Part shown: positions 50,909 to 59,629 of the stretch, one piece after another
Position numbering within the stretch: the first letter of the stretch is position 1
Layout: each line of letters starts with the position of its first letter
Assembly (NCBI RefSeq): GCF_004006175.1
Contig: NZ_CP033219.1
Location: 2,852,001-2,916,000, forward strand
Length of the DNA: 64,000 bases
Direction: 5' to 3'
Source of the DNA: Parasedimentitalea marina
Lineage (GTDB): Bacteria > Pseudomonadota > Alphaproteobacteria > Rhodobacterales > Rhodobacteraceae
Made by a program: the position numbers and the translations under genes
The notes under the pieces: model-generated
Databases searched by the model: none
Told to the model about the DNA's origin: nothing
What the model saw: only the letters and a program-made list of their open reading frames with translations

Positions 50909-51927
50909 CGACCTCCCCTTTTGTGGTACTGAAAGACGTCGCCAAACGCTGGGCTGGCCAACTTGGTGTCGAGGGCATATCGCTCGACATTCCCGAAGGT
51001 AGTTTTACTGCGCTTTTGGGCCCTTCGGGTTGCGGAAAGTCTACGACATTGCGCCTGTTAGCAGGGCTTGAGCTTCCTGATGAGGGAGCAATTATTATTG
51101 ACGGCAAGGACGTCACGACCAGTGCGGCGTCAGACCGAAACCTGTCAATGGTTTTTCAGTCCTACGCTCTGTTTCCCCATTTGTCGGTCGCGGAAAACGT
51201 GGTGTTTGGCCTTAAAGTTCGACGCGTCCCCAAGAAGGAACGTCAGCAAAAGCTGCACCGCGCTTTGGAAATTACCGGATTGTTGGGTTACGAAGACCGC
51301 AAGCCCGGTGAATTGTCCGGCGGGCAACGCCAGCGCGTCGCCTTGGCCCGTGCGATCGTTGCAGGTCAGCGTTTGTGTCTAATGGACGAGCCGCTGTCGA
51401 ATTTAGACGCGAAACTGCGTAATTCGGTTCGCAAAGACATCAAGAAGTTACAACGCGATCTGGGTATCACGGTGGTCTATGTGACCCATGATCAAACCGA
51501 AGCGATGAGCATGGCGGACACCGTTGTCTTAATGAAAGACGGCCGCATTCAACAAGTCGGGTCTCCAGAGGAATTGTACAGCAAGCCCAGCAACACCTTT
51601 GTGGCCGAATTTGTCGGTGCGCCGCCGATGGCCCTTATTGAATCATCCGCAATCAATGGCTTTGGCGATGGCCGCACGATCGGGATCCGGGCCGAGCATG
51701 TTGATGTGGTGCCAAAAGGCGAAGGCCGGATGAGCTGTATCGTCAATGAGTGCGAATTTTTGGGATCAGAGACACTGATTGGGTTGGAGCATGCGGGCGC
51801 GGCAGGCCTGTGCGTCATGAAGCCTGGAATGTCGATGATGCCCGACGGCCAAGAGGTTGACATAAATTTCCACGACGAAAACCTGCACGTCTTTGACGCT
51901 GCGGGGAAAAGAATGGCAGCGCCGTAA
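50905..51927 (+). CDS. ABC importer ATPase, UgpC/MalK family
   Basis: A 340-residue ATP-binding subunit. Walker A GPSGCGKST, Q-loop in VFQSYALFPHLSV, signature LSGGQRQRVALARAI, Walker B LCLMDEPLSNLDAKLR and the H-loop VYVTHDQTEAMSMAD. A C-terminal TOBE/OB domain follows, as usual in CUT1 importers. It energises the downstream permeases. Sequence alone does not distinguish glycerol-3-phosphate, maltose or other CUT1 substrates. Confidence 0.95.
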   Translation: MTTSPFVVLKDVAKRWAGQLGVEGISLDIPEGSFTALLGPSGCGKSTTLRLLAGLELPDEGAIIIDGKDVTTSAASDRNLSMVFQSYALFPHLSVAENVVFGLKVRRVPKKERQQKLHRALEITGLLGYEDRKPGELSGGQRQRVALARAIVAGQRLCLMDEPLSNLDAKLRNSVRKDIKKLQRDLGITVVYVTHDQTEAMSMADTVVLMKDGRIQQVGSPEELYSKPSNTFVAEFVGAPPMALIESSAINGFGDGRTIGIRAEHVDVVPKGEGRMSCIVNECEFLGSETLIGLEHAGAAGLCVMKPGMSMMPDGQEVDINFHDENLHVFDAAGKRMAAP

Positions 51928-51973
51928 CCTATAGGTGCCTGCTGAATTTCAATGAACATCTAGGGAGGATGAC

Positions 51974-53242
51974 ATGAAACTATTTTCAACAACTGGACTG
52001 GGACTTGCCACCGCGATGGCGGCAGGTCTTGCGGGATCAGCCAGCGCTGAAACCGAACTGACGATGTATTACCCAATCGCCGTAGGTGGATCGCTCACTG
52101 AAGTGGTTGACGGTATCGTTGCAGATTTTGAGGCGGCGAACCCTGACATCTCCGTGAATGCGATCTATTCGGGCAACTATGACGACACGCGCGTCCGTGC
52201 GCTATCGGCGCTTGCATCAGGTGAGCCTGCACAGCTGGCGGTTATGTTCTCGATTGATGCCTATGACTTGATCGAACAAGAGCTAATCATCCCGTTGGAA
52301 GACGTCGCAACCACTGATGCTGACAAAGAATGGCTGGGCAGTTTTTACCCGGCTCTGATGGCCAACGGTCTGATTGAAGGTCAGACATGGGGTATCCCGT
52401 TCCAGCGTTCAACCATCGTGGCCTACTACAACAAGGACTTGTTCCGTGCAGCGGGTCTTGATCCAGAATCGCCACCAACCACGTGGGACGAAATGGTCGA
52501 GATGGGCAAAGCCCTGACCAAAGACGACACCTATGGCCTGATGATCCCATCCACGGGCTATCCATACTGGATGTTCCAAGCGCTGGCGATCCAGAACGGC
52601 AAAGAAGTCATGTCAGGTGACGGTCTAACAACCTATTTCGACGATCCGAAAGTCGTTGAGACACTGGAATTTTGGCAGTCCTTGTCAGCCGAGCATGGCA
52701 TTATGCCAACGGGCACTGTTGAATGGGGCACACTGCGCCAAGCCTTCCTTGAAGGTCAGACCGCGATGATGTGGCATTCCACAGGCAACCTGACGGCTGT
52801 AAAAAAGGGCGCTAGCTTTGATTTTGGTGTCGCTGAATTGCCCGGCAATGAGCGTCTTGGTTCTCCAACAGGTGGTGGTAACTTCTATCTGTTCAAAGAC
52901 ACATCAGACGAAGAACGCGCCGCTGCGTTGAAGCTGATGCAGTTTATGACGTCGCCTGAACAGGCTGCCGCATGGTCCATCGCCACGGGCTACATGGGAG
53001 TGTCTCCTGCCGCCTATGAGACCGAAGCGTTGAAGGACTATACGGCGGAATTTCCGCCCGCACTCGTAGCCCGCAATCAGCTTGAAAACGCCGTTGCAGA
53101 ATTCTCGACGTTTGAGACGGCGCGTGTGCGTGACGGACTGAATAACGCGATCCAATCGGCATTGACCGGGGCAAAATCCCCAACCGACGCGCTGTCCGAT
53201 GCGCAGGCCGCCGCAGTGCGCCTGCTCTCTGACTACCAATAA
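51974..53242 (+). CDS. ABC importer substrate-binding protein, UgpB-like
   Basis: A 422-residue periplasmic protein with a Sec signal (MKLFSTTGLGLATAMAAGLA, cleavage after ASA near residue 25). The SBP1 fold shows AETELTMYYPIAVGGSLTEV, FEAANPDISVNAIYSGNYDD, FQRSTIVAYYNKDLFRAAGL and MQFMTSPEQAAAWSIATGYM. YYPIAVGG with GNYDDT is reminiscent of UgpB, which binds sn-glycerol-3-phosphate and glycerophosphodiesters. A stem-loop follows the gene. Confidence 0.9.
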   Translation: MKLFSTTGLGLATAMAAGLAGSASAETELTMYYPIAVGGSLTEVVDGIVADFEAANPDISVNAIYSGNYDDTRVRALSALASGEPAQLAVMFSIDAYDLIEQELIIPLEDVATTDADKEWLGSFYPALMANGLIEGQTWGIPFQRSTIVAYYNKDLFRAAGLDPESPPTTWDEMVEMGKALTKDDTYGLMIPSTGYPYWMFQALAIQNGKEVMSGDGLTTYFDDPKVVETLEFWQSLSAEHGIMPTGTVEWGTLRQAFLEGQTAMMWHSTGNLTAVKKGASFDFGVAELPGNERLGSPTGGGNFYLFKDTSDEERAAALKLMQFMTSPEQAAAWSIATGYMGVSPAAYETEALKDYTAEFPPALVARNQLENAVAEFSTFETARVRDGLNNAIQSALTGAKSPTDALSDAQAAAVRLLSDYQ

Positions 53243-53251
53243 ACCTTTCGA

Positions 53252-53280
53252 TTGGGCCGGTGCAGATTGCATTGGCCCAA
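53252..53280 (+). terminator. stem-loop between binding-protein and permease genes
   Basis: TTGGGCC (53252-53258)/GGCCCAA (53274-53280) with an inner TGCA/TGCA pair. No U-tract follows, so it may act as an mRNA-stabilising or partial terminator element. Confidence 0.6.
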
Positions 53281-53307
53281 CCATTCCCCGAAACCGGAGA
53301 TACGCCA

Positions 53308-54201
53308 ATGTCGGCTCATGTTAATCTAGAACGCCGCAGGCAGGCCATCTATGGCTGGCTTTTGCTCTCACCGGCCGCAGTGCTGTTAACGGTCTTCGCT
53401 TTTTATCCATCCATCGCTACCCTTTGGTCGTCATTGTTTTCGCGTAACACCCGTCGCAACCCGACCGAATTCATTGGCACTGAAAACTATGCCGATCTAT
53501 TCGCAGACCCGACCTTTTGGCTCGTGGTTAAAAACAACCTTTTCTACGCAGGTGTGACCATCCCAATGTCAATTGGCATCGCGCTTGCAATGGCGCTTTG
53601 GGCAAATTCCAAGATTTCCGCTCGCGGCTTTGTGCGCACCGCCTATTTCACTCCCACCGTGCTGCCCATGATCGCCGCCGCGAACCTGTGGCTGTTCTTC
53701 TACACGCCCGGATTAGGCGTGCTGGACCAAATCGGCAGCGTTTTCGGTCTGCCGTCAGTCAACTGGTTGGGCCAGCCCGAAACCGCGCTCTGGGCCATCA
53801 TCATTGTGACGATCTGGAAAGAGGCAGGGTTCTTTATGATCTTCTATCTCGCCGCGTTGCAGACGATCCCCGAAGACCTGAAAGAAGCCGCCGACATCGA
53901 AGGCACCAGCCGCTGGACGTATACCCGCCGCATTGTGCTGCCATTGTTGATGCCCACGACGCTTTTCATTGCGGTCAATGCAATGATCAACTCGGTCAAG
54001 CTGATCGACCACCTGTTCATCCTTACCAAAGGTGGGCCGTCTGACGCATCCAAGCTGATCCTCTACTACATTTGGGAAATGGCATTTGCCTTCTTCGACG
54101 CACCCCATGCCGCTGCAATAACGATCCTAGTGATAGCAGTGCTGGGGATCGTGGCAGCGGTGCAGTTCTTGTACCTTGATAAAAGGACACACTACCAATG
54201 A
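53308..54201 (+). CDS. ABC importer permease, UgpA-like
   Basis: A 297-residue inner-membrane permease with six helices. The ATG at 53308 (MSAHVNLERRRQAIYGWLLL) follows CGGAGATACGCC; the longer frame runs into the stem-loop. EAA motif: EDLKEAADIEGTSRWTYTRRIVLPLLMP. It overlaps the second permease by ATGA. Forms the heterodimeric pore with the UgpE-like subunit. Confidence 0.93.
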   Translation: MSAHVNLERRRQAIYGWLLLSPAAVLLTVFAFYPSIATLWSSLFSRNTRRNPTEFIGTENYADLFADPTFWLVVKNNLFYAGVTIPMSIGIALAMALWANSKISARGFVRTAYFTPTVLPMIAAANLWLFFYTPGLGVLDQIGSVFGLPSVNWLGQPETALWAIIIVTIWKEAGFFMIFYLAALQTIPEDLKEAADIEGTSRWTYTRRIVLPLLMPTTLFIAVNAMINSVKLIDHLFILTKGGPSDASKLILYYIWEMAFAFFDAPHAAAITILVIAVLGIVAAVQFLYLDKRTHYQ

Positions 54202-55007
54202 AGAGCCTCACAAAATTCATGGACAGCTTCGGCGCGATTATTTTGGCCGTCATCTGGATTGCCCCGTTGCTGTTCGCCTTTTGGGCCGCGACCCATTCCA
54301 CATCGGATGCAGTTAACCTCAACCTGTTCTCGCCTTGGACGCTTGATAACTTCCGTGTCGCATGGAATGGCGCGCCCTGGCTCAAGTATTTCATGAACAC
54401 CTTCACGCTGGTGACGGTGATCCTGATCGGGCAGTTCATCTTGACCACGCTGGCAGGCTTTGCCTTTGCGCAATTGCAGTTTCCCGGCAAAGACTACGTA
54501 TTCATTCTGGTCTTGATGCAGCTATTCATCCTGCCCGAAGTGCTGATCGTGGAAAACTACGCGATGGTGTCACGGTTAGGCCTGTTCGATACGATCCTTG
54601 GTGTAGGCATGCCCTACATGGCCAGTGCGTTTGGTATCTTCTTGATGCGCCAGGCCTTTAAAGGCGTGCCTATTGAGCTGCACGAAGCCGCGCGCATCGA
54701 AGGCTGCGGCCTTTTGGGAATCCTGTGGCGCGTCTACGTGCCATTGGCAAAACCCACCTATTTAGCCTATGCGTTGGTGTCAGTGTCGACCCACTGGAAC
54801 AACTTTCTGTGGCCATTGATTGTGACTAACTCTCCTGAAACACGACCCCTGACTGTTGGTTTGTCGATTTTTGGCGCTCCTGAAAACGGAGTTGATATTA
54901 GCGTTATATCGGCCGCTACATTGATGTCAGTCGCGCCATTGTTGATCGCCTTCCTGATCTTCCAACGCCAGTTCGTGCAAGCCTTCTTGCGTGCAGGTAT
55001 CAAATGA
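54198..55007 (+). CDS. ABC importer permease, UgpE-like
   Basis: A 269-residue permease with six helices and the EAA loop IELHEAARIEGCGLLGILWRVYVPLAKP. WPLIVTNSPETRPLTVGLSIFGA is a typical CUT1 second-permease C-terminal stretch. ATGA overlaps at both ends link it to the UgpA-like gene and to the phosphoesterase gene. Confidence 0.93.
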   Translation: MKSLTKFMDSFGAIILAVIWIAPLLFAFWAATHSTSDAVNLNLFSPWTLDNFRVAWNGAPWLKYFMNTFTLVTVILIGQFILTTLAGFAFAQLQFPGKDYVFILVLMQLFILPEVLIVENYAMVSRLGLFDTILGVGMPYMASAFGIFLMRQAFKGVPIELHEAARIEGCGLLGILWRVYVPLAKPTYLAYALVSVSTHWNNFLWPLIVTNSPETRPLTVGLSIFGAPENGVDISVISAATLMSVAPLLIAFLIFQRQFVQAFLRAGIK

Positions 55008-55795
55008 CCACGATCCTGCAAATCTCGGACACGCATATCATGAAAGAAGGCGCGCTCGTGTCGCGGCGGCTCGACACTTTTGATGCTTTGTCACGGCTCG
55101 TCGGACATATTGGTGATATCCGCGATCAAGTGGGTCCCATCGATGCAGTTTTGCTGAGTGGCGACGTCAGCGATGATGGCAGTAATGACTCCTACGTGAG
55201 GGCCAAGGCACTGCTGGCCCCTCTTGATCTGCCCACATATGTGATTCCAGGCAATCACGACGCCCGAGATCCAATGCGCGCCGCGTTTGCGGATCATCTT
55301 CCGCACAACGGCCGGCTAAATTGGGCTCATAAAGTTGGAGATGTCTATCTCATCGGTCTCGACACACTCGTAGAAGGGCAAGGGGGGGGCACGTTGACAC
55401 CCGAAACGTTAGCGTTCCTAAGCAATGCGTTGTCAGAGGCTGACGGGGCCGCCGTTCTGTTGGCTTTGCATCATCCACCTTTTGCCAGTGGCATTGATTT
55501 TATGGACACAATCGGTCTGTCCAATGCGCATGATCTTAGTGACACTGTGACCGGCTACAATGGTGAATTGCGGATCGTATGTGGCCATATCCACAACCTG
55601 ATGGTGGCCAACATCGCGGGTCACACTGCCATGTCTGCGCCATCGCCAAGCAGTACATTTCCCTATGACCTGCGCTCCAACGCCCCAGTTGGGTTTATGA
55701 CTTTAGAAGGTGGGTGTTTGTTGCATCGCTGGAATTCGGGCTTTCGATCCGTACGCATCGGGCCGGTTTCTGGGGCTGGACCATATCCCTTCTAA
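55004..55795 (+). CDS. calcineurin-like phosphodiesterase (GpdQ/CpdA-like)
   Basis: A 263-residue di-metal phosphoesterase: ISDTHI (D-x-H), VLLSGDVSDDG (GD), YVIPGNHDARD (GNHD), LALHHPPF and VCGHIHN, in canonical order. GpdQ-like members hydrolyse glycerophosphodiesters and CpdA-like ones cAMP. Translational coupling to the Ugp-like importer favours glycerophosphodiester cleavage to glycerol-3-phosphate and an alcohol (inference). Last gene of the operon. Confidence 0.9.
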   Translation: MTTILQISDTHIMKEGALVSRRLDTFDALSRLVGHIGDIRDQVGPIDAVLLSGDVSDDGSNDSYVRAKALLAPLDLPTYVIPGNHDARDPMRAAFADHLPHNGRLNWAHKVGDVYLIGLDTLVEGQGGGTLTPETLAFLSNALSEADGAAVLLALHHPPFASGIDFMDTIGLSNAHDLSDTVTGYNGELRIVCGHIHNLMVANIAGHTAMSAPSPSSTFPYDLRSNAPVGFMTLEGGCLLHRWNSGFRSVRIGPVSGAGPYPF

Positions 55796-56455
55796 TCCCG
55801 CACTCTGACAGAAAGAAGACGTTGTGGACGAACCGCACCTGATCCAATTCTCACTTAATATCACGGGGCTGCGGCCTATTGATCTGCGACATTTGGCAAA
55901 GAACCGGCTGTTGTCCGCGGGAACCGGTGTCCGGTACTCCCCAAGCCCGGAGACCTGTTGAAAAGTCGGCTGACTTAAATGTTTCAGCCGAGTAATTTTT
56001 CATTTGCGAATGGCCGCTTAGATGTTTCAGTTATTCAGAGAAACTAAGCCGCGAGTAGTTTGTCTTTGGGCCGGTTCTTCGTCAACGTCAGGTAAGTCTG
56101 TATTGTATACCTTGGAGCATTTTGCAGCATCGGCCACAGTGGCTCCTGACCAGCCATTCGCTGCAATGATCACGAATGGCCTGTAAGGGCCCTTCGCGAC
56201 ATGTCGGCGCGTCATGGGCGGGCAACTTTTTGCAAAGGTGGTCAATAACTGCGCATTGCTGCCCTTCGGTCTCGACGCAGCGAACTCCCACTTTCAGCCC
56301 AAAGCGTCATGTTTCTCGCGTCCCATTCAGTGCTACAGAGCAGAAATAAGGGTGAGAAGAGGCTCTTCGCGTCAGGTGCAAGATGGTGGATAGCCAAACG
56401 TGCAAGCGGCCTTTCAAGCACAGGTCTTTATCGGATCCTCAGCACTTTACACTGT
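55796..56455. other. 660-bp region without a supported gene
   Basis: Contains only short minus-strand frames (56027-56245 and 56088-56291, overlapping in different frames) without recognisable motifs or good start sites. A 14-bp near-repeat, CTTARATGTTTCAG, occurs at about 55976 and 56018, and GATGTTTCA recurs near 56490. Probably decayed DNA downstream of two convergent operons. Confidence 0.5.
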
Positions 56456-57484
56456 TCAACGTTTGGACAGTGACGACCGAATTTTCAGGGATGTTTCAAT
56501 TAAAGTGTTCTTTTGGTCCTTTGTGGCGTTGACCAAATTGATAAGCATCCTGGCGGCCTCCTTGCCCATGCGCCGGTGCGGCACGTGGACGGTTGTGAGT
56601 GGCGGTGACGAGATCTTTGCGATCTCGATGTCATCAAACCCAGTCACGGAAATGTCCTCAGGAACTCTCAGGCCCAGCTCTTTTGCCCTGGCGATTGCCC
56701 CGACGGCCAGAACATCGTTGCCACACATTACCACAGAAGGTCGAACCGGCTGAGCTAGGATCTGCTCCAGCGCCTTGCCCCCTTCGTCAATCCCATATGC
56801 AGACTCGACTATAGACAGGTCAGTTGCAGAAATTCCCGCTTCCGACATGGCCGCTCGAATGCCCCTCAGGCGTTCACTAGCTCTGTCATTGTATTCGGGA
56901 TTGGCCGTGATCGTAGCAATTCGGCGATGCCCCATGCTGATAACCTTATCCGCCAATGCCTTCATTGCCGTGAAATTATCGAAGCCAACCGTTAGGACAT
57001 CCGCTTGCGGATCGAAAACCCAGGCAACAACAATAGGGACGCCCTGACGTTGAAGGAATTCGTAAATCTTTGGGTCTCGGTGATAACCGATCAATAGAAT
57101 TCCGTCTGCTCCACGCGATACCAGAGTGCGGATCTGTTCTTCTTCAAGATCGGCCCGGTACGAAGAGGACGCGACCAGCAAGGTAACTCCACTACCACCC
57201 AACTCCTCCTGAAACGCCTGCAAGGCACGTGCGAAGATTGCATTCTCCATGGTTGGAATAATTGCACCAATTGTATTGGTGTGCTTCGCTGCCAGGGCGC
57301 GGGCGTTAAAATTTGGGGCGTAACCCAAGTCACGCACTGCTGCCAAAACCTTGGTCCGGGTTTTTTCGATTACCCGATCAGGCGAATTCAAGCAACGCGA
57401 CACTGTTGCAGTCGACACTTTTGCAAGGCGCGCTACGTCAGCCAGCGTTGGAGTTCGGTCGTTGTTTGGGTCGTCTGTTGTCAT
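56456..57484 (-). CDS. LacI-family transcriptional regulator of the DHPS cluster
   Basis: A 342-residue regulator. Start ATG at 57484 (MTTDDPNNDRTPTLADVARL); longer frames would begin within or next to the operator palindrome, so are rejected. HTH: TLADVARLAKVSTATVSRCL, then RDLGYAPNFNARALA (hinge). The effector domain is periplasmic-binding-like (NTIGAIIPTMENAIFARALQ; PEDISVTGFDDIEIAKISSPP). Divergent from the TRAP-hpsN operon across two LacI-type operators, so presumably its repressor and self-regulated. Confidence 0.93.
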   Translation of the reverse strand: MTTDDPNNDRTPTLADVARLAKVSTATVSRCLNSPDRVIEKTRTKVLAAVRDLGYAPNFNARALAAKHTNTIGAIIPTMENAIFARALQAFQEELGGSGVTLLVASSSYRADLEEEQIRTLVSRGADGILLIGYHRDPKIYEFLQRQGVPIVVAWVFDPQADVLTVGFDNFTAMKALADKVISMGHRRIATITANPEYNDRASERLRGIRAAMSEAGISATDLSIVESAYGIDEGGKALEQILAQPVRPSVVMCGNDVLAVGAIARAKELGLRVPEDISVTGFDDIEIAKISSPPLTTVHVPHRRMGKEAARMLINLVNATKDQKNTLIETSLKIRSSLSKR

Positions 57485-57560
57485 TGCAGGAGTGCTTATC
57501 CTGTTTCCACGATTGTTGCACTTCATTTCCGAGATGAACGGTCTATTTTCAAGAGATAGA

Positions 57561-57574
57561 TGTAAACGCTTGCA
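57561..57574. promoter_or_regulatory. LacI-type operator, half-conserved copy
   Basis: TGTAAACGCTTGCA resembles the adjacent palindrome's core TGTAAGCGCTTACA with two mismatches. Centres are about 23 bp apart. Confidence 0.6.
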
Positions 57575-57580
57575 TGAAGT

Positions 57581-57600
57581 CAATGTAAGCGCTTACATTG
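57581..57600. promoter_or_regulatory. perfect 20-bp LacI-type operator
   Basis: CAATGTAAGCGCTTACATTG is a perfect palindrome with the central CG typical of LacI/GalR sites. It lies in the divergent promoter region between the LacI gene and the DHPS operon. Confidence 0.8.
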
Positions 57601-57642
57601 ATCGAGCGAATCGGACTTCTAACCGTCAAACTGGAGAAACAA

Positions 57643-57834
57643 ATGCTTCTGGCTCTTGCTTTACTGCTGTTTGCCGTCTTCGGATCCAATGTGATCCTTG
57701 GATCAATGGGCATGGGAGTTTTCCTAGGGGATGTATCCGAAATGCTAATTCTGCTTGCCGCCTCGATCATATTCGTGGCGGCCATTTTGAAAAAAGAGAC
57801 CGCTGAAAAACAATCCAACAAACAGCAGCGTTAA
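57643..57834 (+). CDS. 63-residue membrane protein preceding the TRAP genes
   Basis: A 63-residue protein from the ATG at 57643 (MLLALALLLFAVFGSNVILG) after CTGGAGAAACAA. It has two hydrophobic helices (residues ~1-22 and ~28-48) with a short loop (GMGVFLGDVSEM), and ends in a Lys/Gln-rich cytosolic tail (KKETAEKQSNKQQR). It is the first gene of the TRAP-hpsN operon, 21 bp before the binding-protein gene. No family recognised. It could be an accessory subunit of the TRAP permease (inference). Confidence 0.75.
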   Translation: MLLALALLLFAVFGSNVILGSMGMGVFLGDVSEMLILLAASIIFVAAILKKETAEKQSNKQQR

Positions 57835-57855
57835 ACTGTCCAACCGGAGGAAAAC

Positions 57856-59004
57856 ATGGATCGGAACCACAAAGAACTTGCCTCGACGGAGCGTCGAAAC
57901 TTTCTAAAGCTGGCCGGAACTGGCAGCTTTACCGCCGCCTTAGTTGCCGGAGCCGCTGGTACTCTCTGGTCCACCGAAGCCGTTGCTCAGACCAACAAAG
58001 AAGAGCGCGAGCGTGAGAAGGCCGCGGACCACATCATGACCTTGGCCACAGCTTATGTGCTGGGCGCATCGCGCAGCTATCCAATCATGCAGCTGGACCT
58101 CAAGGAAAACATCCAGAACGCTACCAATGGCAAAGTCTATGTCAAAATGGCGCCAGGTGGGCAGCTAGGCGCTGGTGGAGCGTTGGTACAAAAAGTGCAA
58201 GGTGGCACCATTCAGGCCGCACAGCATTCACTGTCCAATTTTGCCCCATTTGCATCAACCGTTGACCTGATCAACATGCCGTATCTGTGTGGCTCCAATC
58301 AGCGTTTCACTAACCTTGTAAACTCTGATCACTGGAAGTCTGAGGTCCACCCCAAAGTAGAGGCTGCAGGCTTTAAGGCGCTGTTTTATGTCAACATCGA
58401 TCCGCGCGTCGTAGCAGTTCGAAAAGGCGGTGCTGGCGCAGTGATGAGCCCATCTGATTTGTCAGGTGTGAAGTTCCGGGTTCCGGGATCAAAAATGCTG
58501 CAACAATACTATCGTTTGGTTGGTGCAAACCCAACACCGGTAGCATGGGGTGAAACACCTTCCGCTATTAAGCAAGGTGTCGCCGACGCGCTCGACCCAT
58601 CTGTTGGCGCGCTATACGTGTTTGGCTTCAAGGATATTCTGAGCCATGTGACCTTTACGCAGGCGGTGCCAGACAGCCAAGTTTATTCCTGTAATCTGGA
58701 ATGGTTCAACAGCCTGCCCGCTGATGTGCAAGATGGTGTTATGTGGGGCTCGGAAATGACCGCGCACCAGAACCTGTCCAAAGTTCCATCTGCCCGTTCT
58801 TATGCAATGTCCGAACTTGCAAAGTCGGGTGTTCAATTCCACTCGCTTAGCGAAGACCAACTGGCAGAATGGCAAGCCGCCGGTGGCTATCAGCGCCCCG
58901 AATGGGATGAGTTCAAGAAGGAACTTGCCGGGTCCATGGACGCATTCGCCAAGTTGGAAGAAGCCGCTGGCACACAGGGCAAATACTTCGTTCACGACGC
59001 ATAA
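57856..59004 (+). CDS. TRAP transporter substrate-binding protein, probable DHPS
   Basis: A 382-residue DctP protein with a Tat signal (RRNFLKLAGTGSFTAALVAG; twin Arg at residues 14-15). Ligand-site Arg region: SDLSGVKFRVPGSKMLQQYY, and GVADALDPSVGALYVFGFKD. In Ruegeria pomeroyi the TRAP system next to hpsN is described as hpsKLM and takes up 2,3-dihydroxypropane-1-sulfonate; position here matches. A tetraloop terminator follows the gene. Confidence 0.9.
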   Translation: MDRNHKELASTERRNFLKLAGTGSFTAALVAGAAGTLWSTEAVAQTNKEEREREKAADHIMTLATAYVLGASRSYPIMQLDLKENIQNATNGKVYVKMAPGGQLGAGGALVQKVQGGTIQAAQHSLSNFAPFASTVDLINMPYLCGSNQRFTNLVNSDHWKSEVHPKVEAAGFKALFYVNIDPRVVAVRKGGAGAVMSPSDLSGVKFRVPGSKMLQQYYRLVGANPTPVAWGETPSAIKQGVADALDPSVGALYVFGFKDILSHVTFTQAVPDSQVYSCNLEWFNSLPADVQDGVMWGSEMTAHQNLSKVPSARSYAMSELAKSGVQFHSLSEDQLAEWQAAGGYQRPEWDEFKKELAGSMDAFAKLEEAAGTQGKYFVHDA

Positions 59005-59013
59005 TTTTCCCCT

Positions 59014-59038
59014 GGGTGCCCTTCGGGGCACCCCTTTT
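59014..59038 (+). terminator. UUCG-tetraloop terminator after the TRAP binding-protein gene
   Basis: GGGTGCCC-TTCG-GGGCACCC followed by CTTTTT, 10 bp past the stop. It attenuates transcription into the permease genes. Confidence 0.9.
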
Positions 59039-59104
59039 TGAACATGAGTATGCGGCGATGCATTGCGACGCCGCTCCAACAATTATTCCACATCGGGACG
59101 CGTG

Positions 59105-59617
59105 ATGAATATCCTAAGACAATTGGATCGAAATGCTGAACGCTGGCTGCTTTTGGTCTTTTACGTGATGCTAGTCGTTACAATGGCCGTCGAAGTTCTC
59201 CGCCGCGAGCTGTTCTCTTATTCGTCGATTTGGGGCGAAGAAATCGTCAGATATTCTTTCATCTACCTTGCCTGGGTCGGCGCTGCAGCTGCGGTAAAGG
59301 AACGTGCTCATATACGCATCGACGTTTTACTGCACTACCTCGGCCCCAGACCCAAGGCAGTTTTTTACATTTTTGGTGATCTGGTGATGTTTGTCGTCGC
59401 TCTGGTCGCGCTTTACTGGTCATTTGAAACGGTGCTGGTTTCAGCCAAGTACGGTTCAGTGACCGATGGTCTGCGTATCTCAAAAGTCTGGTTTCTTGCG
59501 GCTGTTCCCGTTGGCTTTACGTTGATGATTTTCCGTCTCGTGCAGTCCTTCCTCCGTGACTTTCGATCCCTTCGTGACGGCACCCCCGTCTACGAAGGCG
59601 ACAAACTGTTTGATTGA
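59105..59617 (+). CDS. TRAP transporter small permease (DctQ)
   Basis: A 170-residue four-helix protein from the ATG at 59105 (MNILRQLDRNAERWLLLVFY). FSYSSIWGEEIVRYSFIYLAWVGAAAAVKE is the DctQ signature, followed by RAHIRIDVL. Longer frame rejected because it overlaps the terminator. The large permease starts 12 bp downstream. Confidence 0.92.
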   Translation: MNILRQLDRNAERWLLLVFYVMLVVTMAVEVLRRELFSYSSIWGEEIVRYSFIYLAWVGAAAAVKERAHIRIDVLLHYLGPRPKAVFYIFGDLVMFVVALVALYWSFETVLVSAKYGSVTDGLRISKVWFLAAVPVGFTLMIFRLVQSFLRDFRSLRDGTPVYEGDKLFD

Positions 59618-59629
59618 GGGACACCAAAA

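Noticed and set aside
55976..56031. Repeat CTTARATGTTTCAG as part of a CRISPR-like or iteron array
   Set aside because: Only two imperfect copies about 42 bp apart; no further units at that spacing.
56027..56291. Overlapping minus-strand frames as a broken gene
   Set aside because: Neither frame shows recognisable protein features; a frameshifted gene cannot be reconstructed convincingly.
57485..57583. Longer N-terminus of the LacI regulator starting at 57583
   Set aside because: The start would lie inside the perfect operator palindrome, and the extra residues do not resemble LacI-family N-termini.
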